Origin: Andrena cerasifolii
Lineage: Eukaryota > Arthropoda > Insecta > Hymenoptera > Andrenidae
Direction: 5' to 3'
NCBI RefSeq assembly: GCF_050908995.1
Contig: NC_135118.1
Span: forward strand, 5,456,001 to 5,520,000
DNA length: 64,000 nt
The notes under the pieces were generated by a model, which saw nothing but the letters and a program-made list of their open reading frames with translations, searched no databases and was not told the origin of the DNA. The position numbers and the translations under genes were made by a program. The stretch's first letter is position 1; the number at the start of each line of letters is the position of its first letter. Shown piece by piece: positions 22,082 to 33,118 of the stretch.

Positions 22082-22500
22082 AGTAAGTCAACGCAGGGCG
22101 ATAGTCATGATCGTCCCTAGTCATAGGTCTCCCAAAGACACGTAAAGCGAACCTAAAAAATTTATGTTGCACCCTTTCAATTGATTTGATGTATTTCGCG
22201 TGCCTTGGGCTCTAAATAATCCAGGCATATTCTAAGTGGGGTCTAACAAAGGCAACATATAAAAGTTTCAATGACTGCCTATCTCGAAAGTGCTTTGCAA
22301 ATCTGGAGATAAAGCCCAGCCTTATTTGTACAGCGCGCATAATGAGGCCTAAAGTCTAAACACGGTGCAATACACACCCGAAGATCAGTAACTTCAGAGA
22401 CCTCATTAAGCGTTACATCATTTAACTTGTAAGGGTATACAACACAAGACCTAGCGCGAGAGGCCCTGACCACCACAGACTTCCCCGTATGAAGCCGCAT
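22082..22500 (-). pseudogene. Non-LTR retrotransposon reverse transcriptase, C-terminal remnant
   Basis: On the minus strand the first part reads as the region after the polymerase core: a basic start (MRLHTGKSVVVRASRAR), YPYKLNDVTLNEVSEVTDLR, and a PHYARC segment, matching the family pattern of Y-x-I/L-N-G-V-x-L then I/V-K/T-D-L. After a stop and frame change comes LKLLYVAFVRPHLEYAWII, then YIKSIERVQHKFFRFALR, the well-conserved VRPxLEYAxxxWxP and IExVQxKFxRxA motifs of insect LINE elements (Jockey/I/R1-like). Internal stops replace the Trp after YAWII and break the reading. The catalytic YADD region is not present. The 3' side stops at a TTAA where another element joins. It is dead and has no cellular role. 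Confidence 0.85.
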
Positions 22501-22519
22501 CCTGTTCCCGGTACACCAT

Positions 22520-22590
22520 TATAACACCAAATCGGAAAATAGCTGGATTTTTAGGGGTCAATTTCACCACCTCAGAGTGAGTTATATTTC
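22520..22590. repeat. Short copy of a dispersed CACCxCCTCAGAGTG repeat
   Basis: AATCGGAAAATAGCTGG followed by TTTAGGGGTCAATTTCACCA and CCTCAGAGTG resembles 55240-55290 (AAAAATCGCTGAAAATTT, GGGGGCTGATTTCACC, CCCTCAGAGTG). The family is unknown to me. Confidence 0.5.
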
Positions 22591-22595
22591 CTCTA

Positions 22596-25001
22596 GGGGA
22601 GGCCGGGGCTAAAAGTTCCGATTTCGATAAAACATAAAAAATGACTGGAAAATAATGTAGTTATTCTCTTCACTATTGACTAATTTCTTGTTAAATTTAT
22701 TATATCTTCTGATTTTAAGCTTGTGTTTAATATATTGTAATAGGTTTCCCATAGAAAGTAATTTATTTGTGGCTGATCGAAGCGGAACTTCTTACCCCTA
22801 TATGGGGCAAGTTGTTATCGCATTGGGGTAAGTTGTTACTATGATATAAGAGTTGCCTTTTAATGAAATATTTCCTTTTCTAATGAAATAAAGCAGAATT
22901 TTATTAATAATGGTTATTTATGAAGGTTCGGACCAACAAAAATGTATTATCTTTAAAAGAAAACCAAAAGCGACAGTTTTTATTTATCTTTACGCATAAC
23001 TTCGATCGAAGTCGTGTCCCTTTCCGCCTTTCATTCATATGTTCGCGTCTTAAAGCACAGCGGAAACAGTTTATACATTTGCGGCAGGTCTGTGAAGATA
23101 GCACCCCCAAATTCGAATTTTTGGAAAAACTCAACGGCATTCGTTTGTCCATCGTTTGCCCACGTTTGCACATAAAAAAATTTCGTTTGCCCACCCTTCA
23201 AACAAAAATTATGAACAAAATAAAAAATTTGTCTTCATCACCCATCATGAATGCATTTCAATTTTTTAAAAGAAGGATACGAATATACCTGACCTGGCCA
23301 CGTTTGCCCACTCTCAGATTTCATTTGCCCACCCTCCAGAATATAAATAAAAAATAAAAACCGCGAAAAAATGAGTATACATGAAGCGATCGCGTTAAAG
23401 TTCGATTATTCTCGAAAATATTATGAAAATCGTTCTTTCAACGGTGCAGTTCGTTAGTGTAGATGTAGAAGAGATTTGCCCATCCATTAATTTCGTATGC
23501 CCACCCTTCAGAATCGAATTATCAATGAAGATAGCCAAGAAGTGCGGTACCTGTTGAACCGAATACCTTTCCGTTCGTTTTTTTTCCGAATGAATTATCA
23601 AAATCGATTGTTCTTACCGTAAAGGTTAAGGTGTTTGGTGACATGTTATCCACTTCAATTTGTATCGCTCATCGAACACTTCACACTTTTCACACATCTG
23701 CAGCATGTGCAGAATAACACCAGAGTGGCTTTCTAGTCATTTTTCACTAATTACCGCAATGATATCGCACAACGGAAAATAATATAATCTCACAGTTACT
23801 TCACAAACCGTAAATGAATGCACGGTCTCGCAAGAGTTGCGTCCGAACTCTGGAGACCGACTGACTTTCGTGCGTCGTTGGAAACAATTCGAGGGTATCG
23901 CAGACATCTGTTTACGTTTCGGCACGTTCGATGACGACACGCAGCGCTGCTACCCTAAAGGGTCGCAGCGCCGAGTGCCACTGCCGAAACGTAAACTGAT
24001 GTCTGCGATATTCTCGAATTCTTTCCAACGACGCACTTCTTGGCTATCTTTATTAATAATTCGATTCTGGAGAGTGGGCATACGAAATTAATGGATGGGC
24101 AAATCTCTTCTACATCTAAACTAACGGGCTGCATCGTTGAAAGAACGATTTTGATAATATTTTCTAGAAAAATCGAACTTTAACGCGATCGCTTCAACGG
24201 GTACCGCACTTCTTGGCTATCTTTATTAATAATTCGATTCTGGAGAGTGGGCATACGAAATTAATGGATGGGCAAATCTCTTCTACATCTAAACTAACGG
24301 GCTGCATCGTTGAAAGAACGATTTTGATAATATTTTCTAGAAAAATCGAACTTTAACGCGCTCGCTTCACCTGTACCCTTCTTTTCGAGGTTTTTATTTC
24401 TTATTTAAATTCTGGAGGGTGGGCAAATGAAATCTGAGAGTGGGCAAACGTGGCCAGGTCGAGTACATTCGTATCCTTCTATTAAAAAATTGAAATGCAT
24501 TCATAATGGGTGATGAAGACAAATTTTTTATTTTGTTCATAACTTTTTTTGGAGGGTGGGCAAAAAAATTTTTTTATGGGCAAACGTGGGCAAACGAATG
24601 CCGTTGAGTTTTTTTAAAAAATCGAATTTGGGGGTGCCATCTTCACAGACCTATTTGCGGCGGGGCAAGTTTTTACATGTATTCAAACGATAAACACTAT
24701 TACACCGTGTTCTTAAATGTCATTTGATCCATAAGTACGATTCAATCTATAATATCGACGTTAAATAATTGAAATAGACCAAAAAGTAATGATAGAAAAT
24801 TTTTTACTTATCTGGTACGCGACTAATAGGTCCTTGCTTACAACCACAGAATTCGCTGTCGCGGACGCTATTAAAGGTGGGCGACAGAGTGGCGTGATCA
24901 ACTCACACGGAAAAAATAATTTAAAATACAACGCTCTTTTTATTTTGAAGATAGAGCCGTCGGAACAACTTACCCCCGGAACTTTTAGCCCCGGTCTCCC
25001 C
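22596..25001. mobile_element. 2.4 kb foldback element with TA target duplication (GGGGAGRCCGGGG ends)
   Basis: The left end GGGGAGGCCGGGGCTAAAAG mirrors the right end CTTTTAGCCCCGGTCTCCCC, with TA on both sides (22594-22595 and 25002-25003). Subterminal GGGGCAAGTTGTTA and GGGGTAAGTTGTTA motifs sit inside the left end, with an AACAACTTACCCCC counterpart on the right. Arms pair again from about 23080 (GCAGGTCTGTGAAGATAG) to 24655, through repeated TTTGCCCAC motifs, meeting near 23960. The same end type occurs at 47857-48633. TA targets suggest the Tc1/mariner/pogo group. The 145-codon frame inside is not a recognised protein. Confidence 0.85.
24032..24377. repeat. 173-base direct duplication in one arm of the 2.4 kb foldback
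   Basis: Starting at 24032 and again at 24205, the same sequence is present almost without change: GCACTTCTTGGCTATCTTTA, TAATTCGATTCTGGAGAGTG, CTACATCTAAACTAACGGGC and TTTCTAGAAAAATCGAACTT. The opposite arm (about 23380-23560) has it once, so only the right arm was duplicated, recently. Confidence 0.92.
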
Positions 25002-25003
25002 TA

Positions 25004-26297
25004 CATATCCCCAAACTTTCATAATTTTTTAAATTTCCTACATGGGGATCTTCCTTTGTCAGGCACAAACATTGCGATTTAAATCCACACATTTGTGATT
25101 ATATTTTGGAAACCTGAAAAATACGTTTCTATACAGCAAGGAATAACAAACATTTAATAAAAACAAACATTAAAATCCGTACAGTAGTTTTCGAAAAAAA
25201 AATCATGAAAGTAGGCCTCTTTTTCGACCAGCAAAGTAGAATGGACAGCTAAGGTACACTACTACCACTCCTCAAAAAAAGTTACAGTTAGACAAATACA
25301 CCTACCACCTACAAGTATGTACCCAAAGCACCAGATCCGCTGGCATTATTCAGCCAATGAATCATTCCATCCAACCAGTCTGTACAGTTTTAGAAACAAG
25401 TCAGTCCACCCACAATCCAGGCTGCGAAATTCCCTCGTAAATGCATTAGAGTTAGGAGGCAATCGGGGTTCATTATCCCATCCCCTGCATCTCGCAAATT
25501 GCTCCATCGCCATTAATTTATCAACTGTCAATTGGGAGCAACAGCACCAAGCGTAGGATCGCAAAAATTCAGGCATCGTTCGTATGAAACAATGCGCGGA
25601 GTGAATAAGAAATTCATCATCGAATCAACGTAACAGACGAGCAATGAAGAAAAAACAAAGAGGAGGGAAGAAAATCATTCCCCGCTGAAGAGATGAAGAC
25701 TCGCTCGAGTCGGATCAGGATTCTGGGGGGGGGGGATTAATTCAATCCACGGAGCATCCGTGCTGGAGGGAAAATGAATAGAAATATTCGTTCTTTAGAT
25801 GGGAAACGGGAGAGGACCCTGGATAGACATGCCTCGAATACTCTGTCGGGGGATTCGCGCATGGTTAACCAACAATTTCCGGCTTAACGCGCCTGCAGCC
25901 GTCTTTTCTATTCAGGCAAGTATTTCCATTCTCACGGCGGGGGTGTGCGTTACACGCGACTACGCCAGCGAATGGGGAAAACAGGGGTGCAGAGTGACGA
26001 AGAGCGATCGTTTGTCCTTTAACACTGTGGCCGTCTTGTCACCCAGGCGTGGGTGGCAGTGCTGTTCGCGCGTAAACGGATAACGTTAATGCCAGAGTTC
26101 TCTTTTATATTCAGCGTGTCGATGGTAGATTATTTTGAATTTACAATCGGCGACTTGAGAAATCTGCAAGTAGGTGGCTTCTAAAAAATATGTTTCTAGC
26201 GAGCAAGATATTGAATCTGTTGAAGATTAGAAGGATTTAGGAAAACTTGGGAGAAAGAATTGCACAGTCTCGTCCAAAATTTATTAAATTGGCGATA
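25004..26297. other. Stretch with no recognised feature
   Basis: Mixed sequence containing a G-run near 25725-25735 and short unrecognised frames on both strands. No terminal repeats or arrays seen. Confidence 0.45.
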
Positions 26298-26301
26298 TTA
26301 A

Positions 26302-26712
26302 CCCTTCGTTGACATACCTCATTTTTTCGATCAACTTTGACAATCTTTGAACAACTGCCATTATCATCTGAAGAATCCAATCGTCATAACAAAAATCATG
26401 GATCAGTTTTAAGATCTCTAGAATATATTCCAATAGTTTTTTTTATTGAAATTTAATCACAGTTTTTGTGAAAAAATCTAGATTACCACATGTCGGAAAA
26501 AAAGGAAGAGAATCTTTAAGTAGTTGTAACTTTTATAAATTTCAATATTAGAAGCTAGAAATCTACAGAGTTGTTGTTCAGGTATAATATTTTCAGAGAG
26601 AATATAGTTTGTAAGTCAGCTTTGGAGAAAAGGTATTCATTTTTCATGTAGAAGGTACAGGAGCGTCAAAATTAGAATACGGGTGGCTCACACCCAGAGT
26701 GTCGACGAAGGG
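26302..26712. mobile_element. piggyBac-like non-autonomous element (CCCTTCGT ends)
   Basis: TTAA at 26298-26301 precedes CCCTTCGTTGACATACC; the right end GAGTGTCGACGAAGGG precedes TTAA at 26713-26716. The outer 13 bases of the inverted repeat match but for one base. TTAA target plus CCC ends is the piggyBac signature. The 411-base body is AT-rich and non-coding and has no second copy in the window. Confidence 0.88.
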
Positions 26713-26716
26713 TTAA

Positions 26717-27122
26717 TGAAATTGCCAGTCAAGAAATTCGTATTTCTTCGCGTAATTAGGTATCAGCAACGCATTCCATGGATATCGACCCTCAACACGG
26801 CTGATAAATGAAAATGGCAACGATTTTTATTACAAGACATTCCAATTCTGAGAATCTAGACGAGAATTCCATTTCCTTTATCGCACGTTCGGAGAAAAGA
26901 CAGACGGTGGCTCAATATTCACGCTCAATCGAAATCTCCCTCCATTTAACGCGTCTGCGAATTGTCGGAAATATTATATCAAAAGATCGATCTTATAAGC
27001 GTATACACTGTGGGATTCAGTTTACAGTATAATAATAATAAAAAATGATGATGAAAGAATTAAATATATTAAAAGAAAAATGAGTAAAAATGGAGGTTCA
27101 GTTGAAAAATTAATCGCGTAAC
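26717..27122. other. Stretch with no recognised feature
   Basis: AT-rich with a 74-codon frame that resembles nothing known and a short AATAAT run near 27031. Confidence 0.4.
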
Positions 27123-27909
27123 GTTATCTACTATTTATTTATTAAGATTTAAGAATCATAATATTTGCAATTTTAAAGTAAAAATATTGATAACGTGGCC
27201 CTCGTTTAAATTATGCTCGACAGATTGAATAAATATGAAATGACTCTGACATACTTTTAATTTGAAATTCGCTAAATTCAGTATCCTCGTCTGAATAAAT
27301 TTTTCCTTCATTTACTACACATATTTATCACTTAAATGATATCTAAAAACCACGTTATATTAGTTAAATCTGAATAACACGAATTAAAAAATGGTCTTCA
27401 ATCAATTTTCAGTAAAGTAAAATACTATTTAGTAGAAGTTACCCAACCGATAATATTTGTGAAATTCTTTACTTGTACAATTCCACAATTTCAGTTCACA
27501 GGATTTCATATAATATCGTTATCTACTATTTATTTATTAAGATTTAAGAATCATAATATTTGCAATTTTAAAGTAAAAGTATTGATAATGTGACCCTCCT
27601 TTAAATTATGCTCGACAGATTGAATAAATATGAAATGACTCTGACATACTTTTAATTTGAAATTCGCTAAATTCAGTATCCTCGTCTGAATAAATTTTTC
27701 CTTCATTTACTACACATATTTATCACTTAAATGATATCTAACAACCACGTTTTATTAGTTAATCTAAATAACACGAATTAGAAAATGGTCTCCAATCAAT
27801 TTTCAGTAAAGTAAAATACTATTTAATAGAAGTTACACAACCGATAATATTTGTGAAATTCTTTACTTGTACAGTTCCATAATTTCAATTCGCAGGATTT
27901 CATATAATA
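27123..27909. repeat. Tandem duplication of a 395-base AT-rich segment
   Basis: Copy 1 is 27123-27517 and copy 2 27518-27909. They stay colinear end to end from CGTTATCTACTATTTATTTA through TTATGCTCGACAGATTGAAT, AGTATCCTCGTCTGAATAAA and TTTGTGAAATTCTTTACTTG to GGATTTCATATAATA. Roughly twenty scattered substitutions and small indels separate them. No element ends are visible, so this looks like unequal exchange or replication slippage rather than transposition. Confidence 0.95.
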
Positions 27910-29260
27910 CCATCCAGCTTTTCCAACATATTTTTACGCGAGAAATCATATTTCCAATTACACTGTACGTTACTGTATGCCCTCCATTCTCGAAATGAGA
28001 AAACACATTTTGCCACCGATTGTACGAAGTCATATGCCAAAATGTACCCATCCAATGATAGAACGAGAACGGACAGATTAACGCGACATTAGAAGCCCTG
28101 AAACTGCAATTTTAAAAGCACGGTCCGAACACAAATTTCTTGGATTATTCACGCGAATTCTTTCCACCATTACGAGATCTCTGAGAAATTTCATTTAACT
28201 GGATTCGTAAATGCAATGCAGCGTTTTAATACACTTTCATTGTTCATTATAAAACAATTACAGTCGTCAGATGAGCCAGATTAAGGAGATGGGATTAAAT
28301 TGGAAAGGACTTCGATCTATTTAAAACAGAAATAATTGCATCGACGAATAAAAATGAAGGCAGCTTTATGATATGTATAAAAGACGGCGTAGCCTTTGTT
28401 TACATATGTCTTACACATTATTTAATACCGAGGAGCTGTATGGAAATTTTATTCCATAACGACGGTGAAGTATTAAAGAGATAGTACGTGCATGAGAATT
28501 TGTCACGATTAAACCAGAATTCTGATTCTTGCCACGTGCATTCATCGCGCGAATTCATAACGTCATAATTAAAATCTGTAATTGAAATCAAAACGGATTG
28601 AATAACGACACGTACATTGCAACTTTTTCACAAGATTATTGACAGGATTTATTCGAACGTGGCTTCCAATATTAAACTTCACTCACAGATTACGTTTTAT
28701 TTCCGTTGCACGCGGGGAAGGGAATTGCTTTCAATCACGAGTAAATATTATAATACATCTGACGGGTACAAATCAAATCCTCCGCATTATCGGGCACATC
28801 ATCTGTCATGAGAGGAGGGTGCGCGTATTATCAAATTTAATTAACATGGTTTACGTAAACGAAACCTAATACTTGCGCACTGAAATAATGCTAGCGGTAA
28901 CATTATGATACCTAATAGTAATTCTCACAAATTCCATGCAAATAAAAGTGGAGGACAAAGGTGCAACACTGCCAGATAGAGATGGACGCGCCAGAAAATT
29001 ATTTGACGCCGAATACACCGTCAAATAAAGTTACAATTATGGTTACAGTTATAGTTAAAAAATGTACTCGACGTTGAAGTTGAAACTCTCGACGAATAAA
29101 AAATATTAACTTTATTCGTCGAATAAAAAGATTGAGTTCCATAAAATTAGAAGAACAAAGAATTAAGAAATAAAATCAAAGAGAGCTGTAAAATTAATAT
29201 TTAGTAGAAAAAGGTCGGGATTATTGTCAGGGTTATTAAAAAAGAAGTACTCTAATTCAG
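27910..29260. other. Stretch with no recognised feature
   Basis: AT-rich. A short inverted pair at 29092-29130 (TCGACGAATAAAAAATATTAA with TTTATTCGTCGA) is the only structure seen. Frames are 60-76 codons and unrecognised. Confidence 0.45.
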
Positions 29261-29264
29261 TTAA

Positions 29265-29510
29265 GGGGTCATTTTGGTAATCACGCCGCAAAATTCGGCA
29301 ACATTCAGGCTTTTTTTCTCAGTGAATACAATGAATAACAATGTCAAATTGTTTTTCGTTTATTAAGCTACTTGTAATGTATACGGAACAATTTTTTAAA
29401 TACACTTTTAATTGTGTTTTTTCAATGTTATGTGGAGTTCAAAATCGCGCCTTCGAAAAGAAATATCTCCGTGGCGGGAGTGATTTAAGCTCACAGACTC
29501 ATCTGAAATA
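29265..29510 (+). mobile_element. Possible left end of a TTAA foldback element
   Basis: TTAA at 29261-29264 is followed by GGGGTCATTTTGG, the GGGGTCAT start used by the element at 63299. No inverted partner end is found downstream, so this is only a terminus-like match and the right limit is arbitrary. Confidence 0.4.
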
Positions 29511-29533
29511 AATAAAAACCTAGCTGATTCTTA

Positions 29534-29725
29534 ATCATTATGAGTACCGCTATCACAGGTGCCAGAATTAGCCACGTAAGTCAAAATTTAACAAAATTGC
29601 GCGCATTCAAACTTCAAGTTTCGAAAATTTCCATTCTTACTTGAAGTGTGAATGCGCGCAATTTTGTTAAATTTTAACTTACGTGGCTGATTCTGGCACC
29701 TGCAGCAGCAGTACTCATAATGATT
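29534..29725. repeat. Inverted repeat (hairpin) abutting a minisatellite
   Basis: AATCATTATGAGTAC at the left mirrors GTACTCATAATGATT at the right. Inside, GGTGCCAGAATTAGCCACG mirrors CGTGGCTGATTCTGGCACC, and AATTGCGCGCATTCA mirrors TGAATGCGCGCAATT. The loop near 29620 is short, so the transcript could form a hairpin with arms of about 85 bases. It may be an old foldback element; no target duplication is visible. Confidence 0.85.
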
Positions 29726-30085
29726 TCGAATACCGAGATATTCGAATACCGAGATATTCGAATACCGAGATATTCGAATACCGAGATATTCGAATACCAA
29801 GATATTCGAATACCGAGATATTCGAATACCGAGATATTCGAATACAGAGATATTCGACTACCGAGATATTCGACTACCGAGATATTCGACTACCGAGATA
29901 TTCGAATACCGAGATATTCGACTACCGAGATATTCGAATACCGAGATATTCGACTACCGAGATATTCGACTACCGAGATATTCGAATACCGAGATATTCG
30001 ACTACCGAGATATTCGAATACCGAAATATTCGAATACCTAAATATAGGAATACCGAAATATTCGAATACTTAAATATTCTAATAG
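29726..30085. repeat. 16-base minisatellite, unit CGAATACCGAGATATT
   Basis: More than twenty units follow in register, with variants CGACTACCGAGATATT and, towards the right end, CGAATACCGAAATATT and AT-rich decayed units. Each unit with its neighbour forms the palindrome TATTCGAATA. Because 16 is not a multiple of three, every frame cycles through the same 48-base period, so long open frames with a 16-residue peptide period appear in several phases. They are artefacts of the array. Further isolated units occur at about 30140-30175. Confidence 0.97.
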
Positions 30086-30199
30086 TATTTGGATATTTGG
30101 ATATTTGAATTATATTCGCCAAATAACTAAGCAACAGAAGTATTGGAATATTCGAATACCGAAAAATTCGACAAATAGTCCCAGCCCTAATTTGAACCA

Positions 30200-31815
30200 T
30201 GATATAAGGACATTAGGTGTGCTCAATCGGCAGCTCATTTTAGTCTTCTACTGCGCATTCCCACTTACCGCCATATTAAAATATGTATATATATGAATGC
30301 ATATGGAAGTGTGCGGACACGTTATCAAAATGTTGATAAATTAATTCTACACTACTGGTTGACAATCCAATATGGAAGATCTTAGGAAGGGCACGTTATT
30401 GGCTAATCTCGAAGGCTGCGCAAGAGCACACCTAATGTTCTTGCATCATGATTTGAACTACATTTCTGCAAAGTTTCAAATTCTTTCGAATTTTCGAGTT
30501 GCCGAACATCCCTTTGCCAGACTATATTCCTAATCGCCAGCAAACATCAAAATCATACATTTCCAAAAGAATTCTCTCTTTGTATTTCGCTTCGACCTCT
30601 ACCATGCGCGTATACATTATTCTCCCCAAAATTCATTACAGACCGGCCACCGTGAAAATCGTACCCCATTACCCGAACAATTGCGCCCCTCGACAGTATT
30701 CATTTCCCATTAGCACGCTGATTCACAAGCATCTTACGCGCTCGCTCGTCTCGATTCTCGTTCAAATCGATAACACTCGTTCACCCCACGAATTCAACGC
30801 ACATACTTATCCGTTCCCACTTTGACATTTAATCTGTCGTTGCGCGCACGCGAAATATCGCGAAACGGCCCGGCCGCGCAATAAACTTTCGTAATTGAAT
30901 TTCCAACGCGTTCGTTGATACTCGGACGGTTTATTCGTGATAGATGCTCGGGCGGCGATATAAACAACCCCTGGAAACACCGGTCCACGGTGTAATGCGA
31001 TGAATAATTCAGCGAGACGCGAGCGAGACGATGATTTTTCGGAACGACCGTCGGCCGGACCGCGCGCGCTGCTCACCCTGGCTCGGGATCAATGAAGAAA
31101 AAACAGACATTCTAATAAAGGCAAAAGGAACAGCGAAGGAAGTCGAAACGGAACGGTCGTTCTCGAATGCATAGAATTTCCCGGCGAGCACAATGCTGGA
31201 ATTTGCATGTATCTTTTATTCGCGGCAGTAGCTATTGTAGGGAGCAGTGTCTAGGTATCTACGCGTGGGGCTCAAGTGGCTGGAGTTCCGTGTAGCCCCC
31301 GGGTTTTACGATTTTTACACTTTCGCCTCGTGCTTATACGGCGGCTGGTACACATTTTATGAAGCGGATAATCACTCGACGGAGGTCCGCGGGGAAATTT
31401 TGAACGTTCCTTGTCTACTCTGCCGCGAATTACGTGGCCGCGCGAGGATTAACACTGTCGTGGCTGCCGTCGTGTATGTGCGTGATTTCAATCTTCCGAT
31501 CGCTGTGTTACTTTCCACTGAAATTCGTGTTTCATACACAGGGTGGCCTGCGTAACATTGAGCAGCTAATATCTGGGGAACTACTGGATCAATTCTAATC
31601 ATTCTGCACTGAAATTTCAGGGATTTCGCAGATGTTTAACCATAGCAATAGTTAATTTACGAAGCGGGCATAGTGACCGGTTGTGCGTCGAGAAGCTTGG
31701 GACTGAATGTGCCGAGGGCTTTGTGCCATTTCGCGAGGCTTCCGAGCTCGTGCAGTTCTCCAAAACTTCGCTCGAATACTTTGCGCATGTGACGCAACTG
31801 CACAGACTCGACTTA
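30200..31815. other. Stretch with no recognised feature
   Basis: Two halves: 30200-30830 mixed, 30830-31700 GC-richer. Frames of 60-108 codons occur on both strands without recognisable motifs. Near 31538 ACAGGGTGGCCTGCG followed by TATCTGGGGAACTACTGG looks like the end of a dispersed insect repeat, without a second copy here. Confidence 0.4.
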
Positions 31816-31819
31816 GGCG

Positions 31820-32035
31820 AGGGTACTAGACAGTCGGTTTTGTTGAAGATGAAGCATTTCTTCTATAATTAATTACAAAGAAATAAAATGAAGCTGGGAC
31901 TTGTTCTTTGACACAATGTTTATTAACATCGTAAGCTTTAAAAACGCATGTTTATTTCGCCAAAAATATGCATTATAGATGACACTGCAGATGGATCATT
32001 AAAGAGGCTTTTTGAAAAAGTTTCTTTTTGCTTCA
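31820..32035 (+). mobile_element. Truncated copy of the CTAGGCAGYCG foldback family
   Basis: GGGTACTAGACAGTCGG and the following 200 bases match the left arm of 32434-33115 (ATGAAGCATTTCT, AATTAATTACAAAGA, TTTATTAACATC, ATATGCATTATA, GATGGATCATTAAA). The TTAA is lost and homology ends near the T-rich GTTTCTTTTTG. Confidence 0.7.
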
Positions 32036-32429
32036 TTTTCTACAGAAACGATTGCCCAGTACTTAACACTCTTAGTACTATCTCGTGGATATTTTTTGGT
32101 GAGCATCGAAAGTATTTTCTGAGAATTCCTGAGTATTTACTTTCTTTCTCATCAGAATTTCATACTACTTGGCTTCCATCCTTTGCTTCCTTTTGTGCCA
32201 GATATGCCTCGTCAAGTAAAGTGTTTGGTTTAGGTATATGCCAAGGTCTTTAATTATTATTATTATTATTTATTTAAATAGGACTAGCCCTTAGTGTATA
32301 TTATACAGTTAATACAAATATTGCGTGAGGTAATACATAGATACTAAATTACAAGATAACGATGAATCCGCTTATTGCCATTGTATAGGAATAATTTTGC
32401 GCGCCGCTGTTACAAAGGGCGCTAGAGAC
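32036..32429. other. Stretch with no recognised gene; ATT microsatellite
   Basis: A run of ATT units lies at 32252-32273. The 101-codon frame crossing 31948-32253 begins inside the truncated repeat and is not recognised. Confidence 0.4.
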
Positions 32430-32433
32430 TTAA

Positions 32434-33115
32434 GGGTGCTAGGCAGCCGTTCCTGTCTAAAATGAAGCATTTCTGTTACAATTAATTACAAAGATATAAA
32501 TTGACACTGAGACTTGTTCTTTGGCATGAAGTTTATTAACATCATAAGCTTTAAAAGAAACTTGTTTGATTAGTCAAAAATATGCATTATATAAGACGAT
32601 AGAGATGGATCATTAAATAGGATTTTTAAAAAAAGTTTCTTTTGTTTTGCAGTGATAACTCAAAAATGGAAATTCCAATCGATTCAAAACAAATTCGAGC
32701 ATCATCACAAAATGTGCTTTTGGGGGTTGAGGGATGGTAAAACCTCATCAGTGGGGTCTCAATGGGGTTTTAGTTTCTTTTTATAAAGAATAAGAGTTTT
32801 CATTAACTTTAATTTAGGTCTGGTCCGAAGCTACACATTTTGTGAAGATGCTCGATTTTTTTTTAATCGATTGGAACCTCCGTTTTTGAATTATCACTGC
32901 AAAACAAAAGAAACTTTTTTTTTAAAGCCTCTTTAATGATCCATCTGTAGCGTCATATATACTGCACATTTTTGACTAATCAAACAAGTTTCTTTTAAAG
33001 CTTATGATGTTAATAAACTTCATGTCAAAGAACAAGTCTCAGTTTCAATTTGTTTCTTTGTAATTAATTGAAACAGAAATGCTTAATTTTTGACAGGAAC
33101 GACTGCCTAGTACCC
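32434..33115. mobile_element. TTAA-flanked foldback element (CTAGGCAGYCG family)
   Basis: TTAA at 32430-32433 precedes GGGTGCTAGGCAGCCGTTCC; the right end GGAACGACTGCCTAGTACCC runs into TTAA at 33116-33119. Arms pair through ATGCATTATA, AATTAATTACAAAG, GATGGATCATTAAA, AACAAAAGAAAC and GAGCATC.TCACAAAATGTG to a centre near 32780. The right TTAA overlaps the start of the next element. Its CTAGGCAG motif is also found at the ends of the foldback at 14661-15677. Confidence 0.88.
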
Positions 33116-33118
33116 TTA

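Noticed and set aside
29683..30108. Long open frames encoding a regular 16-residue peptide repeat
   Set aside because: They come from the 16-base minisatellite: 16 bases read in any phase give a 48-base period without stops. Several phases are open at once, which a real gene would not show.
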